Shown here piece after piece: positions 17,629-26,310 of a DNA stretch of 64,000 nt. The notes beneath the pieces were generated by a model. It was not told the DNA's origin. It saw only the letters and a program-made list of their open reading frames with translations, and did not search any database. The stretch comes from Burkholderiales bacterium. Its GTDB lineage: Bacteria > Pseudomonadota > Gammaproteobacteria > Burkholderiales > Casimicrobiaceae. The translations under genes were made by a program, and so were the position numbers. The stretch spans positions 558,001-622,000 of the forward strand of contig JABTUF010000003.1 of the NCBI GenBank assembly GCA_015075645.1, in the 5' to 3' direction. Each line of letters starts with the position of its first letter. Positions within the stretch are counted from its first letter, which is position 1.

Positions 17629-17710
17629 CGTCCCGGGCGTTGCACCGCCGCCCGGAGGCAACCCGCCCCGCTGAGACCCGGCGGCGATGGCCCCCTGCCC
17701 GCCCGGGACG
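17629..17710 (+). ncRNA. Candidate structured RNA / inverted-repeat element
   Basis: The gap after the redoxin gene holds an 11-base perfect inverted repeat, CGTCCCGGGCG (17629-17639) with CGCCCGGGACG (17700-17710). It encloses two further helices: GTTGC/GCAAC (17639-17643 with 17658-17662) and CCGCC/GGCGG (17663-17667 with 17680-17684). This could fold as a three-way junction of about 80 nucleotides. No known riboswitch consensus was recognised, and GC-rich DNA forms such repeats readily, so it is only a candidate. It may equally terminate the redoxin transcript. Confidence 0.25.
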
Positions 17711-17836
17711 TTCCGTGCGAAGGGCCGCGTCGTCCCCCCGACGTCGCCTCTCGCACGTCCCCGCTCTGATCCGGATCAAGGCTCCGGCGAATCCGCCGGG
17801 CGACCATCGAGAGATCGCAACCCTGAGTGGACCGCC

Positions 17837-18166
17837 ATGGCCTTCATGATCCTGTTGCTCGCCGTCCTGCTCGGACTGGCCGTGTGGTTCTTCTTCCAGT
17901 TGAATCCGAAGGGCGCGCCGGTGCGCGGACTGCTGCTGTACAACGTGGCGGTCTTCCTCCTCGCGATACCGTCGGGCGCCGTCGCCGGATGGAAGCTCTT
18001 CGAAGATGCGGTCGTCATTCGCGGCAACCACGCCGGGATGCCGATGTACCTCGCGGTGATGGCCGGCGGCACGGTGTTCCTGATCGTCGTCGCGGTCGGC
18101 GGCATGGTGCGCAACTTCTTCGTGTTTCCGATCAACCGGCGCGCGCCTGCGAGCGAGGGGTCCTGA
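17837..18166 (+). CDS. Small three-helix membrane protein
   Basis: A 109-residue hydrophobic protein with three predicted membrane segments: about residues 2-20 (AFMILLLAVLLGLAVWFFF), 33-52 (LLLYNVAVFLLAIPSGAVAG) and 70-92 (MYLAVMAGGTVFLIVVAVGGMV). The ATG at 17837 is the first residue before the first helix. No family was recognised. A composite repeat begins directly after the stop codon, so the C-terminus (RAPASEGS) may be close to an insertion boundary. Confidence 0.65.
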   Translation: MAFMILLLAVLLGLAVWFFFQLNPKGAPVRGLLLYNVAVFLLAIPSGAVAGWKLFEDAVVIRGNHAGMPMYLAVMAGGTVFLIVVAVGGMVRNFFVFPINRRAPASEGS

Positions 18167-18175
18167 CTTTCAGGA

Positions 18176-18329
18176 GTCAGAGGACAGAGGACAGAGGACA
18201 GACGCGCCCGAGTTTCCGGTGGCGGCGCATTGAGCGCCGTGCAATCTCCTCGCGGGTCAGGCTTCAGCCTGACCTACGACGATGCTGCCGGGCGTCGCGA
18301 ACGCCCTGCAGGTCCGACTTCAGTCGGAC
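18176..18329. repeat. Composite repeat A: heptads, hairpin module and two REP-like hairpins
   Basis: The gap before the guanine deaminase gene contains AGGACAG heptads in tandem (about 18176-18202), then the shared module TCCGGTGGCGGCGCATTG followed by AGCGCCG (about 18215-18239), then two REP-like hairpins: GTCAGGCTTCAGCCTGAC (18256-18273) and GTCCGACTTCAGTCGGAC (18312-18329), both with a TTCA loop. The same order is seen at four other places in the window. The rest of the gap to 18421 shows nothing beyond a weak TATGCT at about 18402. Confidence 0.85.
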
Positions 18330-18421
18330 GACCTTCGTGTCGATGTTCCGGGTTCCGTCAAGCGGCAGCCCGACCCGCATGTCGCGGCCGACCAGCGCGC
18401 GTCCGGTATGCTCGCGCCACG

Positions 18422-19789
18422 ATGCCCCGGAACACCAGACGGTCCCTGCCCACGGTTGATGCAGTTGTCGCCCTGCGCGGCCCGATGATCGCGTGGCGCG
18501 GCGACCCGTTCGAGGTCGGAGCACGCCGCGCGCTGCTCCACGAACCGGACGCCATCGTCGCGATGACAGGCGGGCGCATCGTGCATGCCGGGCCCGCATC
18601 GCTGGTGCTGCGGAAGCTGCCGCCGCGCACGCGGGTCGAGCGCCTGCCGCGCCATTCGCTGATGGCGCCGGGCTTCGTCGACGCGCACGTCCACTATCCG
18701 CAATGGCCGATGGTCGCGAGCCACGGCGCCCAACTGCTCGACTGGCTCGCGAACCACACGTTCCCGTCCGAGGCTGCGTTCTCCGACTCGAGGCTCGCGT
18801 CCCGCGTCGCGCGCGCCTACCTCGACGAGAACCTGCGGCAGGGCATCACGTCCGCCGCGGTCTTCTGCACCGTGCATCCGGGCTCGGTCGACGCGCTGAT
18901 GCGCGAGGCGCGCGCGCGCGGATTCCGCCTGATCGCCGGCAAGGTGCTGATGGACCGCAACGCGCCGCGGAGGCTCACCGACAGCGCGAAACGCGGTTAC
19001 GACGAGTCGAAGGCGCTGATCGCCCGATGGCACGGCCGCGGACGCCTGGGCTACGCGATCACGCCGCGCTTCGCGGTGACCTCGTCCCCCGCGCAGCTCG
19101 AGGCGGCGGGCGCGCTGTGGCGCGAGCATCCGGACTGCTGGGTGCAGTCGCACGTCTCGGAGAACCGCGGCGAGGTCGAGTGGGTACGCAAGCTCTTCCC
19201 GCGCGCGCGCGACTACATCGACGTGTACGCGCGGTTCGGCCTCGTCGGGCCCCGCGCGATCTACGGACACGGCATCCATCTCGCGGAGCGCGAGTGGCGT
19301 GCGCTCGCCGCGTCGGGCAGCGCGATCGCGCATTGCCCGACGTCGAACCTGTTCCTCGGCAGCGGGCTCTTTCGCTGGGATCGCGCGAAGAAGCCGGCAA
19401 GGCCGGTCGAGGTGGGGCTCGCGACCGATGTGGGAGGCGGGACCTCGCTCTCGATCCTGCGCACGATGGGCGCGGCTTACCAGGTCGCGCAACTCTCCGG
19501 TTGGTCGATGCCGCCGGTGCACGCGTTCTGGCTCGCGACGCAGGGGAGCGCTCGGGCGCTCGGCCTCGCGTCGCACATCGGCAATCTCGCGCCCGGCCAC
19601 GAGGCGGACCTCGTCGTGCTCGACCTCGCGTCGACGCCGGCGATCGCGCAGCGCATGGAACGCGTGGGCGGGGTCGACGAGGCGCTGTTCGTCCAGATGA
19701 CGATGGGCGACGACCGCGCGATCCGGCAGACCTGGATCGGCGGGCGCAGGCTCCACGATCGCGACACGGCTCCGGCGCGCGTTCGGTAA
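18422..19789 (+). CDS. guaD: Guanine deaminase
   Basis: Zinc amidohydrolase of 455 residues that converts guanine to xanthine in purine salvage or breakdown. Metal and substrate motifs are all present: FVDAHVHYPQ (first metal histidines), VQSHVSEN, YGHGIHL and ATDVGGGTSLSILRTM. The N-terminal beta-sandwich segment (VVALRGPMIAWRGDPF) and the C-terminal LAPGHEADLVVLD match GuaD. ATG 18422 is chosen because it directly precedes the conserved N-terminus; the longer frame runs through the repeat element. No other purine catabolism gene is next to it. Confidence 0.93.
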   Translation: MPRNTRRSLPTVDAVVALRGPMIAWRGDPFEVGARRALLHEPDAIVAMTGGRIVHAGPASLVLRKLPPRTRVERLPRHSLMAPGFVDAHVHYPQWPMVASHGAQLLDWLANHTFPSEAAFSDSRLASRVARAYLDENLRQGITSAAVFCTVHPGSVDALMREARARGFRLIAGKVLMDRNAPRRLTDSAKRGYDESKALIARWHGRGRLGYAITPRFAVTSSPAQLEAAGALWREHPDCWVQSHVSENRGEVEWVRKLFPRARDYIDVYARFGLVGPRAIYGHGIHLAEREWRALAASGSAIAHCPTSNLFLGSGLFRWDRAKKPARPVEVGLATDVGGGTSLSILRTMGAAYQVAQLSGWSMPPVHAFWLATQGSARALGLASHIGNLAPGHEADLVVLDLASTPAIAQRMERVGGVDEALFVQMTMGDDRAIRQTWIGGRRLHDRDTAPARVR

Positions 19790-19893
19790 CACGCGGTTAC
19801 GTTTGGTCACGGTCCCGGGTAGGCCCGCCGTGCTCTGATGGCGTTGTGGATCGCGTGCGGCGCCATGGGTGCCGCGAACATCGGGAGCACACC

Positions 19894-20226
19894 ATGTCGA
19901 AGCACACGCTCGCTGTCGCCGTCGCCGCGACGATCGTCGCCACCGCGCAGGTTACCTGGTCCGACGCCGCCTGGGCGAGAGGGACGAAGCAGCACCACGT
20001 CCGCGAAGGCACCACGACCGTGCACCGGTCGCGCGGCGCCGACGGTCTCACCGACCGCACGACGACCGGGCCGAACGGAAAGACGCAGAGCGTCGATCGG
20101 TATCGGGGCGCCGATGGCGTCGTCGACAGCACGACCACGGGTCCCAACGGCGGCACGACCACCGTCGACCGCTCGCGCAACGCCGACGGCACGATCGACG
20201 CTTCGATCACGCGCACGAAACCATGA
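19894..20226 (+). CDS. Secreted protein with three tandem 24-residue repeats
   Basis: A 110-residue protein with a clear signal peptide (MSKHTLAVAVAATIVATAQ, cleavage near AWA-RG at about 29). After a short linker it consists of three exact-length 24-residue repeats (38-61, 62-85, 86-109). Each repeat contains a Thr-rich strand, VxRxRxADG and, in the first two, DxTTTGPNG. The regular strand-turn pattern suggests a small beta-solenoid or a surface/periplasmic repeat protein; calcium-like Asp/Asn turns are present. No known domain was recognised. It stands alone between guaD and the DUF748 gene. Confidence 0.7.
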   Translation: MSKHTLAVAVAATIVATAQVTWSDAAWARGTKQHHVREGTTTVHRSRGADGLTDRTTTGPNGKTQSVDRYRGADGVVDSTTTGPNGGTTTVDRSRNADGTIDASITRTKP

Positions 20227-20327
20227 CCGCGGAGTTCGCGGTCTTCGACTGCGCGGGCCGCCACGCGTAGAATCGGGGCACGTGCCAGGCGCCGGGGACG
20301 AGGTCCCGGCGCCGCGCGCGTTTCCCG

Positions 20328-23300
20328 ATGAGCGACGGCGCCGCTGCATCCGCGATTCGAACCCCGCGCAGTCGCTGGTTGCGGCGGTTCGCGTGGGTCG
20401 CGGGCATTCTGGCGCTGCTGATCCTCGCGGCCTGGCTCGCGGTCCCGCCGATCCTGCGCGCGCAGCTCGAGTCCCGCCTCACCGAGGCGCTCGGCCGCAA
20501 GACCACGGTCGAGTCGGTCGCGTTCAACCCGTTCACGCTGCGCGTGACGATTCGCGGCCTCTCGATCGCCGACGCTGCGGGACCCCGGCCGCTCCTCGCG
20601 TTCGACGAACTCGACGCCGACCTGTCGACCGCGTCGATCGTGCACCGTGCCCCTGTGCTCGATGCGCTGAAGATCGTGCGTCCGTCGGTCTCGCTCTCGC
20701 GCGACCCGCAGGGCCGCTACAACGTCTCCGACCTGATCGACCGGGCGACCTCGGGACCCGATGGCCCGCCGCCCCGCTTCTCGCTCAACAACATCGAGGT
20801 CGAGGACGGGACCGTCACCTTCGCCGACGCCGTCGCGGGGCGCGAGCACAAGCTCACCTCGCTCGTGCTCGGCATTCCGTTCCTGTCGTCGCTGCCCTAC
20901 CAGACCGAGATCCGGGTGACTCCGCGCGCGGAGGGCTCGCTCAACGGGTCGCAGGTCGCGCTCGGCGGGTCCACGGTGCCGTTCGCGGATCCTCCCGAAG
21001 CGTCGCTCGACCTCGACCTCGACGCGCTGCCGCTCCGGGAATATCTCGCCTACCTGCCCGCGAAGCCCCGCGTGGATCTCGCGGGCGGCGCGCTCACCAC
21101 GAAGCTCAAGCTCGTGTTCGTCGGGGGGCGGGGCGCCGCGCAGCGCCTGGATCTGCGCGGCGATGCGCGCATCGACGGTCTCGCGGTGAAGCGCCGCGAC
21201 GGCTCATCGCTCGTCGCGGCGGACCGGATCGCGATTTCGCTCGACGCGGTCGACCTCGTCCGTCACGAGGCGCGCGTCGCGTCGGTGGCGATCGACGCAC
21301 CGACGATCGACCTCAAGCGCCTCGCCGACGGGACGCTCGAACTCGCGCAGCCGCTGTTCGAGGCGCCGGCGCGCGCCACGCCGGCGTCGCGCGTCTCGGA
21401 ACCGGCGAAGTCGGCAGAGAAGCCCTGGACCGTGACACTCGCCAAGGCGACGGTCGCCCGCGGCAGCCTCGGCCTCGCCGACGAGTCGTCCGGGTTCCGC
21501 TCGTCGCTCGTCGACGTGTCGGTCGACGCGACCAACCTCTCGACGAAGGCCGGCGAGAAGGCGCATGTCGCACTCGCGTTCGTCTCCGGCGATCGCATCG
21601 CCACGTTCAAGGGCGAGGCCGATGTGGAGCCCACGGTCCCCGCCGCGAGCGGGCGCTTCGAACTCGCGAAGTTCTCGCTCGGGCTGCTCTTCCCGTACTA
21701 CAAGGACGTGCTCGCGGTCGAGGTTCAGAAGGGTTCGCTCGCGCTCGCGACGACGTTCGCGTACGGCGCCGACGGCAACCTGCGCCTGTCGGACGGGACG
21801 GCGACGGTCGACGATCTGCGTCTCGCGTTCCCCGGCGCGCGCGAGCCGCTGTGGCGCGTTCCGCAACTGCGGGGCACGGGCCTCGACGTCGACGTCGCGG
21901 CGCGCCGCGTGTCGATCGGCACGATCGCAGGCAGCGGCGCCGTGCTGCGGATCGCGCGCGAACGCGACGGCACGCTCGAAGCGGCACGCATCATGAAGAC
22001 GACCCACGCGACCGGAACCGCGGACAGCGACGACCGCACCTGGACGCTGCTGGTGAGGCAGACCTCGATCGAGCGCGTGACCGCCGACCTGGAGGACCGG
22101 GTGCCGAATCCGCCGGTGAAGCTCGCGGCGCGCGACCTGTCGTTTTCGATCGGCGACTACTCGAACGCGCGCGGCGCGAAGTCGGAACTCACGCTGCGCA
22201 CGCGGCTGGGCGATCGCGGCCGGCTCGCCTTCGAAGGGCCGGTCGTCACCAATCCGTTCTCGATCTCCGGCCGGCTCGAGGCGTCGGGACTGAACCTCGT
22301 GTCGATCCGGCCCTACGTGGAGTCGCAGGTCAACGTTTCGGTGACCGGCGGGCGCTTTGCCGCGAAAGGCGACCTGTCGGTCGAGACGCGCGAGAACGCG
22401 CCCGCCAAGGCGAGCTGGAAGGGCAACGTGACGGTGACCGAGTTCGCGGCGCTCGACAAGCCGACCGCCTCCGACCTCGCGCGCTGGAAATCGCTCGCGA
22501 TCGAGGGACTCGACGTCACGACCTCGCCCTTCCGCACCTCGATCGAGCGAATCGTCGCCGCGGATTTCTACGCGCGCGTCATCGTCTATCCGGACGGCAC
22601 GCTCAACCTCACGCGCCTGCTCACGCCGGGCGCTGAGCCCGAGCCTGCACCCGATGCCAAGCCGGCGTCGGTGGCCGCGGCGGAGCCGCGCGAGGACACG
22701 CCGGTGTCGATCGGCCGGATCGAGCTGTCCGGCGGCAACGTCAATTTCTCGGACCAGTTCGTGCGCCCGAACTACTCGGCGAACCTCACCGACGTCGCGG
22801 GGACCATCGGCGCGATGTCGCCGGAGAAGGCGGGCGAGGTGGCGATCGCGGCGCGCGTCGACCAGGCGGCGCCGGTCGAGGTGCGGGGCACGCTCCAGCC
22901 GTTCGCGCGCGAACTCGCGCTCGACCTCACCGGCAAGGCGCGCGACGTCGACCTGCCGCCGCTCTCGCCCTATGCGATCAAGTACGCGGGCTACGGGATC
23001 GAGAAGGGCAAGCTGTCGTTCGACGTCCACTACAAGATCGAGGACCGCAAGCTCGCCGCCGAGAACCAGCTCGTGCTCGACCAGCTCGTGTTCAACCGGG
23101 AACGCGTGGATAGCCCGACCGCGACGAAGCTCCCGGTACTCCTCGCCGTGTCGTTGCTCAAGGACCGCAACGGCGTGATCGACATCCGGCTTCCGATCTC
23201 CGGTTCGCTCGACGATCCGAAGTTCTCGGTGGGCGGACTGATCGTGCAGGTGATCGTCAACCTGATCACCAAGGCGATCACGGCGCCCTTCGCCCTGCTC

Positions 23301-23918
23301 TCCGCGGCATTCGGCGGCGGAGAGGAACTCTCGACGATCCCGTTCACCGCGGGCAGCGCCGCGTTCGGACCCGAGGCGCAGAAGCGCGTCGACACGCTCT
23401 CCAGGGCGCTCGCGGACCGCCCGGGACTGAAGCTCGACATCGGCGGACGCGCGGACCCGGCCGGCGACCGCGAGGCGTTGCGGCGCGCGAGCGTCGAGAA
23501 CGCGATGAAGCGCGCGAAGCTGAAGTCGCTGGCGTCGGAGGGCAATGCGCCTGCGTCGGTCGACGCGGTCGCGATCGGGGCCGACGAGCGGGTGCGCTGG
23601 CTGACCGCGGCGTATCGCGAGGCGCCGATCAAGGAGCGGCCGCGCAACGTCATCGGCATGCTGAAGGATGTCGCACCCGCCGAGATGGAGGCGATGCTCC
23701 TCGCGAACGCGACGGTCGATGACGAGGCGTTGCGTCAGCTCGCCCATGCGCGTGCGCAGGCGGTGAAGGACGCGCTCGTCGCGAAGGGCGTGGCGGGCGA
23801 GCGATTGTTCCTCCTCGCGCCCAAACTCGGCGGCGAGACGGTCGGGCCTGGCGGACGAGCCGCGGCACCACCGGGCGCGCCGCTGCCGCCCGCGCGCGTC
23901 GATCTCGCGCTGCGCTGA
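20328..23918 (+). CDS. Large AsmA-like DUF748-domain protein
   Basis: A 1196-residue envelope protein with one N-terminal membrane helix (about residues 20-42) and a long repeated beta region typical of DUF748/AsmA-like proteins: SRLTEALGRKTTVESVAFNPF near the start and further copies of the pattern later (SGRLEASGLNL, VSIGRIELSGGNVNFSDQF, YAIKYAGYGIEKGKLSFDVHYKI). The C-terminal part after IPFTAGSAAFGPEAQKRVD resembles an OmpA-like segment. Relatives are thought to span the periplasm and move phospholipids to the outer membrane. The KdoO gene follows 56 bases later, a meaningful neighbour because both concern the outer membrane. Confidence 0.85.
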   Translation: MSDGAAASAIRTPRSRWLRRFAWVAGILALLILAAWLAVPPILRAQLESRLTEALGRKTTVESVAFNPFTLRVTIRGLSIADAAGPRPLLAFDELDADLSTASIVHRAPVLDALKIVRPSVSLSRDPQGRYNVSDLIDRATSGPDGPPPRFSLNNIEVEDGTVTFADAVAGREHKLTSLVLGIPFLSSLPYQTEIRVTPRAEGSLNGSQVALGGSTVPFADPPEASLDLDLDALPLREYLAYLPAKPRVDLAGGALTTKLKLVFVGGRGAAQRLDLRGDARIDGLAVKRRDGSSLVAADRIAISLDAVDLVRHEARVASVAIDAPTIDLKRLADGTLELAQPLFEAPARATPASRVSEPAKSAEKPWTVTLAKATVARGSLGLADESSGFRSSLVDVSVDATNLSTKAGEKAHVALAFVSGDRIATFKGEADVEPTVPAASGRFELAKFSLGLLFPYYKDVLAVEVQKGSLALATTFAYGADGNLRLSDGTATVDDLRLAFPGAREPLWRVPQLRGTGLDVDVAARRVSIGTIAGSGAVLRIARERDGTLEAARIMKTTHATGTADSDDRTWTLLVRQTSIERVTADLEDRVPNPPVKLAARDLSFSIGDYSNARGAKSELTLRTRLGDRGRLAFEGPVVTNPFSISGRLEASGLNLVSIRPYVESQVNVSVTGGRFAAKGDLSVETRENAPAKASWKGNVTVTEFAALDKPTASDLARWKSLAIEGLDVTTSPFRTSIERIVAADFYARVIVYPDGTLNLTRLLTPGAEPEPAPDAKPASVAAAEPREDTPVSIGRIELSGGNVNFSDQFVRPNYSANLTDVAGTIGAMSPEKAGEVAIAARVDQAAPVEVRGTLQPFARELALDLTGKARDVDLPPLSPYAIKYAGYGIEKGKLSFDVHYKIEDRKLAAENQLVLDQLVFNRERVDSPTATKLPVLLAVSLLKDRNGVIDIRLPISGSLDDPKFSVGGLIVQVIVNLITKAITAPFALLSAAFGGGEELSTIPFTAGSAAFGPEAQKRVDTLSRALADRPGLKLDIGGRADPAGDREALRRASVENAMKRAKLKSLASEGNAPASVDAVAIGADERVRWLTAAYREAPIKERPRNVIGMLKDVAPAEMEAMLLANATVDDEALRQLAHARAQAVKDALVAKGVAGERLFLLAPKLGGETVGPGGRAAAPPGAPLPPARVDLALR

Positions 23919-23974
23919 GCGGACGGTACACTTCGGGTTTCTCCGCATCGGGCGACCCCGCGTCGCATCGAACG

Positions 23975-24850
23975 ATGGATGTTCCGATCGAATCCTGGCA
24001 GGCGCGAACCTGGACGTCCGACTGGACCGCGGAGGAGAGCGCGCGCGCTGTCCTGATCCTGGAGTCGGGCGGCGTGCTGGTGCTGCCCGACTGCGGTTTC
24101 GCCTTCGCACCGGAGGAGCGTCGGTTCCTCGATGCGCGCTGGCTCGACGGCTCGCGCAAGAACATCGGTCTCGACGGCGAGGCGGTGCGGGGCACCACCG
24201 CGCGGGGCGAGGACGCACGGGCGCTCGCGGCGACGATCGCGCGGTTCGCGCGCTCGGCCACGACACTGGTCGAGCGCCTGCTGCCGGCGTACGCGCATCG
24301 CATCCGGCGCGCGCGCACGAGCTTCCGCCCTGCTGCCGTCGCCGGCCGGGCGCAGTCGCCCCGGCACGACGACACGAGGCTGCACGTCGACGCGTTCCCG
24401 TCGCGGCCCACGGGCGGGGAACGCATCCTGCGCGTGTTCTGCAACGTCAACCCTTCCGGCGCGGACCGCGTCTGGCGCGTCGGTGAGCCCTTCGCTGACA
24501 TGGCCGCGCGCTTCCTGCCGTCGATCCGGCCGCAGCCGCCGGGCAAGGCCGCGATGCTGTCGGCCCTGCGCGTGACGCGCGGGACGCGCAGCGAATACGA
24601 CCACGTGATGCTGCTCTTGCACGATCGCGCCAAGCTCGACGCCGACTACCAGCGCGATTCGCCGCGGCGCGAGGTGCGTTTCGCGCCGGGCACGACCTGG
24701 CTCGTCTTCTCCGACCAGGTGATGCACGCGGTGATCTCCGGGCAGTACATGATGGAGCAGACGCTGCATCTGCCGCTCGACGCGATGGTCCACCCGGCGC
24801 GCTCGCCGTTCGCTTTGCTCGAGCGCCTCGCCGGCCGGGCGATGGGCTGA
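23975..24850 (+). CDS. kdoO: Kdo hydroxylase, Fe(II)/2-oxoglutarate dioxygenase
   Basis: Predicted 3-deoxy-D-manno-octulosonate 3-hydroxylase, 291 residues, which modifies Kdo of the LPS inner core to Ko. The iron-binding triad is visible as His137 and Asp139 (TRLHVDAFPSRP) with His251 (SDQVMHAVISGQ). The N-terminal VLVLPDCGFAFAPEERRFL and RILRVFCNVNP segments match the KdoO family known from Burkholderia. Its position behind the AsmA-like gene supports an envelope role. Identification is by family recognition; activity is inferred. Confidence 0.87.
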   Translation: MDVPIESWQARTWTSDWTAEESARAVLILESGGVLVLPDCGFAFAPEERRFLDARWLDGSRKNIGLDGEAVRGTTARGEDARALAATIARFARSATTLVERLLPAYAHRIRRARTSFRPAAVAGRAQSPRHDDTRLHVDAFPSRPTGGERILRVFCNVNPSGADRVWRVGEPFADMAARFLPSIRPQPPGKAAMLSALRVTRGTRSEYDHVMLLLHDRAKLDADYQRDSPRREVRFAPGTTWLVFSDQVMHAVISGQYMMEQTLHLPLDAMVHPARSPFALLERLAGRAMG

Positions 24851-25052
24851 CGGGCCTCGCGTTCCCTCCGGACGGCGGCCGCTCTCGTCGGCACGGGGGG
24901 AAGCGGGCATCCGCGTCGGCCTCCGGGAGACTCCCGAATCTTCGAGGCACGTGCGGGACGAAGGGTTGCGCTTCAACGGCGCGGCCCACCGGCGACCGGG
25001 CGAGGTCGTTCCCGATGAAGCGGAGTCGCCGGGCGGGCGAGGGCGTCGTTCG

Positions 25053-25081
25053 TTGACCGTGATAATGCGAATCGTTATCAT
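25053..25081 (+). promoter_or_regulatory. Fur-repressed promoter of hemP
   Basis: TTGACC (25053-25058) and TATCAT (25076-25081) are spaced by 17 bases. Inside this promoter lies GATAATGCGAATCGTTATC (25061-25079), which matches 16 of 19 positions of the classical Fur box GATAATGATAATCATTATC. A Fur dimer here would cover the spacer and -10, giving repression when iron is plentiful. The predicted transcription start (about 25087-25089) coincides with the hemP ATG. Confidence 0.82.
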
Positions 25082-25088
25082 TCGCCGC

Positions 25089-25292
25089 ATGAGCCCCACG
25101 CCGACCACACCCCCCGAGACCACGCCGGGCGACGCGCCGCCATCGCCGCGTCCGGCCGTCGCGAGGGTGCCGGCGCCGCGGACGAGTTCGCGCGCGCTCC
25201 TGGGCGACGCCCGCGAACTCGTGATCGACCACGAGGGGCGCGAGTACCGTCTGCGGATCACGCAGAACGGCAAGCTCATCCTCACTGCGTAG
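25089..25292 (+). CDS. hemP: Hemin uptake protein HemP
   Basis: A 67-residue protein whose C-terminal half carries the HemP signature: SSRALLGDARELVIDHEGRE, then YRLRITQNGKLILTA. Members are needed for efficient heme or siderophore receptor expression in proteobacteria. The N-terminal 30 residues are Pro/Thr-rich. ATG 25089 has no ribosome-binding site and lies just where transcription should begin, so a leaderless mRNA is possible; an ATG at 25065 falls inside the Fur box upstream of that point. tonB follows, as in Burkholderia iron-uptake operons. Confidence 0.87.
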   Translation: MSPTPTTPPETTPGDAPPSPRPAVARVPAPRTSSRALLGDARELVIDHEGREYRLRITQNGKLILTA

Positions 25293-25397
25293 CACGACCG
25301 TGGATCCGCAGCGTCGCACCTTCGCAGATCGCGTGTCCCGGCGGCTCGCGACGACTGCGTCGCGGCAGGTTCGGCCGCATTCCAGAACGGGCTGCTG

Positions 25398-26168
25398 ATG
25401 CGCGCGGCGGCCGTCGGTACCGCCGCGTTGGGGCCGCTTCCGCCTTCGCCCCGTCCAGCGCCGCGCGCCAGGCTCGCCGCCGTCGCGGCGGTGCGGCCGC
25501 CCGTGGAGTACGCCAAGCCCCGCATGAACTGGCCGGCCATCGCCGCGATCATCGCCTTCCACGCCGTCCTGATCGGGATTCTGGTCACGCAGACCTCGCC
25601 GCTGCGGGTCGCGAAGGCGCCGTCGGCGATCACCGTCGAGATCGTGCGGCCGGTCGAACCGCCGAAGCCGCCGCCGCCGCCGCCGAAGCGCACGCCGCTG
25701 CCGGCCAGGACGATTGCGCCGCAGGCGGTCGTCGCGCCGCCTCCGGTCATCGTCCCCGATGTGCCGCGGGCGCAGGACCTGCCGACGATCACGCTGCCGC
25801 CCGCGCCGCCCGATCCGGTCCCGCAGCCGGCCGTGCCGGCACCTGCCGCGCCGGTCGCGGCGGCACCCGCGCCCGAGCCGCTCGTTCCGCCGCGGTTCGA
25901 CGCCGCCTACCTCGACAATCCGCCGCCGGCGTACCCGGCGATGGCGCGCCGGTTGCGCGAGGAAGGCCGTGTGCTGCTCCGCGTGCTCGTGACGGCGGAC
26001 GGACGCGCCGGTTCGATCGAGGTCGCGACCTCGAGCGGTTCGGAGCGCCTCGACCAGGCGGCGCTCGACGCCGTTCGACGCTGGCGCTTCGTCCCGGCGA
26101 AGCGCGGCGACGCCGCGGTCGCGGCGCACGTCTTCGTCCCGATCTCCTTCGCGCTCGAGTCGCGCTGA
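25398..26168 (+). CDS. tonB: Energy transducer TonB
   Basis: Couples the inner-membrane proton gradient to outer-membrane receptors, 256 residues from 25398. A membrane anchor (NWPAIAAIIAFHAVLIGILV, with the helix histidine) is followed by a Pro-rich periplasmic spacer (VEPPKPPPPPPKRTP onward) and a C-terminal TonB domain (NPPPAYPAMARRLREEGRVLLRVLV, LDQAALDAVRRWRFVPAKRG). An internal ATG at 25524, right before the anchor, is an equally good start. The hemP neighbour upstream implies Fur control. No exbBD genes are in the window. Confidence 0.9.
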   Translation: MRAAAVGTAALGPLPPSPRPAPRARLAAVAAVRPPVEYAKPRMNWPAIAAIIAFHAVLIGILVTQTSPLRVAKAPSAITVEIVRPVEPPKPPPPPPKRTPLPARTIAPQAVVAPPPVIVPDVPRAQDLPTITLPPAPPDPVPQPAVPAPAAPVAAAPAPEPLVPPRFDAAYLDNPPPAYPAMARRLREEGRVLLRVLVTADGRAGSIEVATSSGSERLDQAALDAVRRWRFVPAKRGDAAVAAHVFVPISFALESR

Positions 26169-26236
26169 CGCGGCGCCGGTGCCGCGGAGTCCGAAGGGAA
26201 GCTCGTCATCCCGGTGCCGCGGCCGGCGAAACGAAC

Positions 26237-26264
26237 GAAGGCGACGGCACGGGCCGTCGCCTTC
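26237..26264. terminator. Bidirectional hairpin terminator between tonB and efp
   Basis: GAAGGCGACGG (26237-26247), a six-base loop, and CCGTCGCCTTC (26254-26264) form a perfect 11-base stem between two convergent genes. No clear T-tract flanks it. Its position and symmetry make it a plausible terminator for both tonB and efp. Confidence 0.6.
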
Positions 26265-26310
26265 GATGTCCGGACGAACGCGGACGGCCCTCGCGCGGCC
26301 GATCCGCGGG

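Noticed and set aside
17629..17710. TPP riboswitch
   Set aside because: CTGAGA is present but the second conserved TPP segment is absent and no thiamine gene lies downstream.
21204..24266. A 1020-codon open frame on the minus strand under the DUF748 gene
   Set aside because: It is the shadow of a high-GC gene: composition is Arg/Asp/Ala-rich, no domain is visible and the plus-strand gene has clear family motifs. The same applies to the long frames at 2208-4907 (minus) and 34338-37145 (plus).
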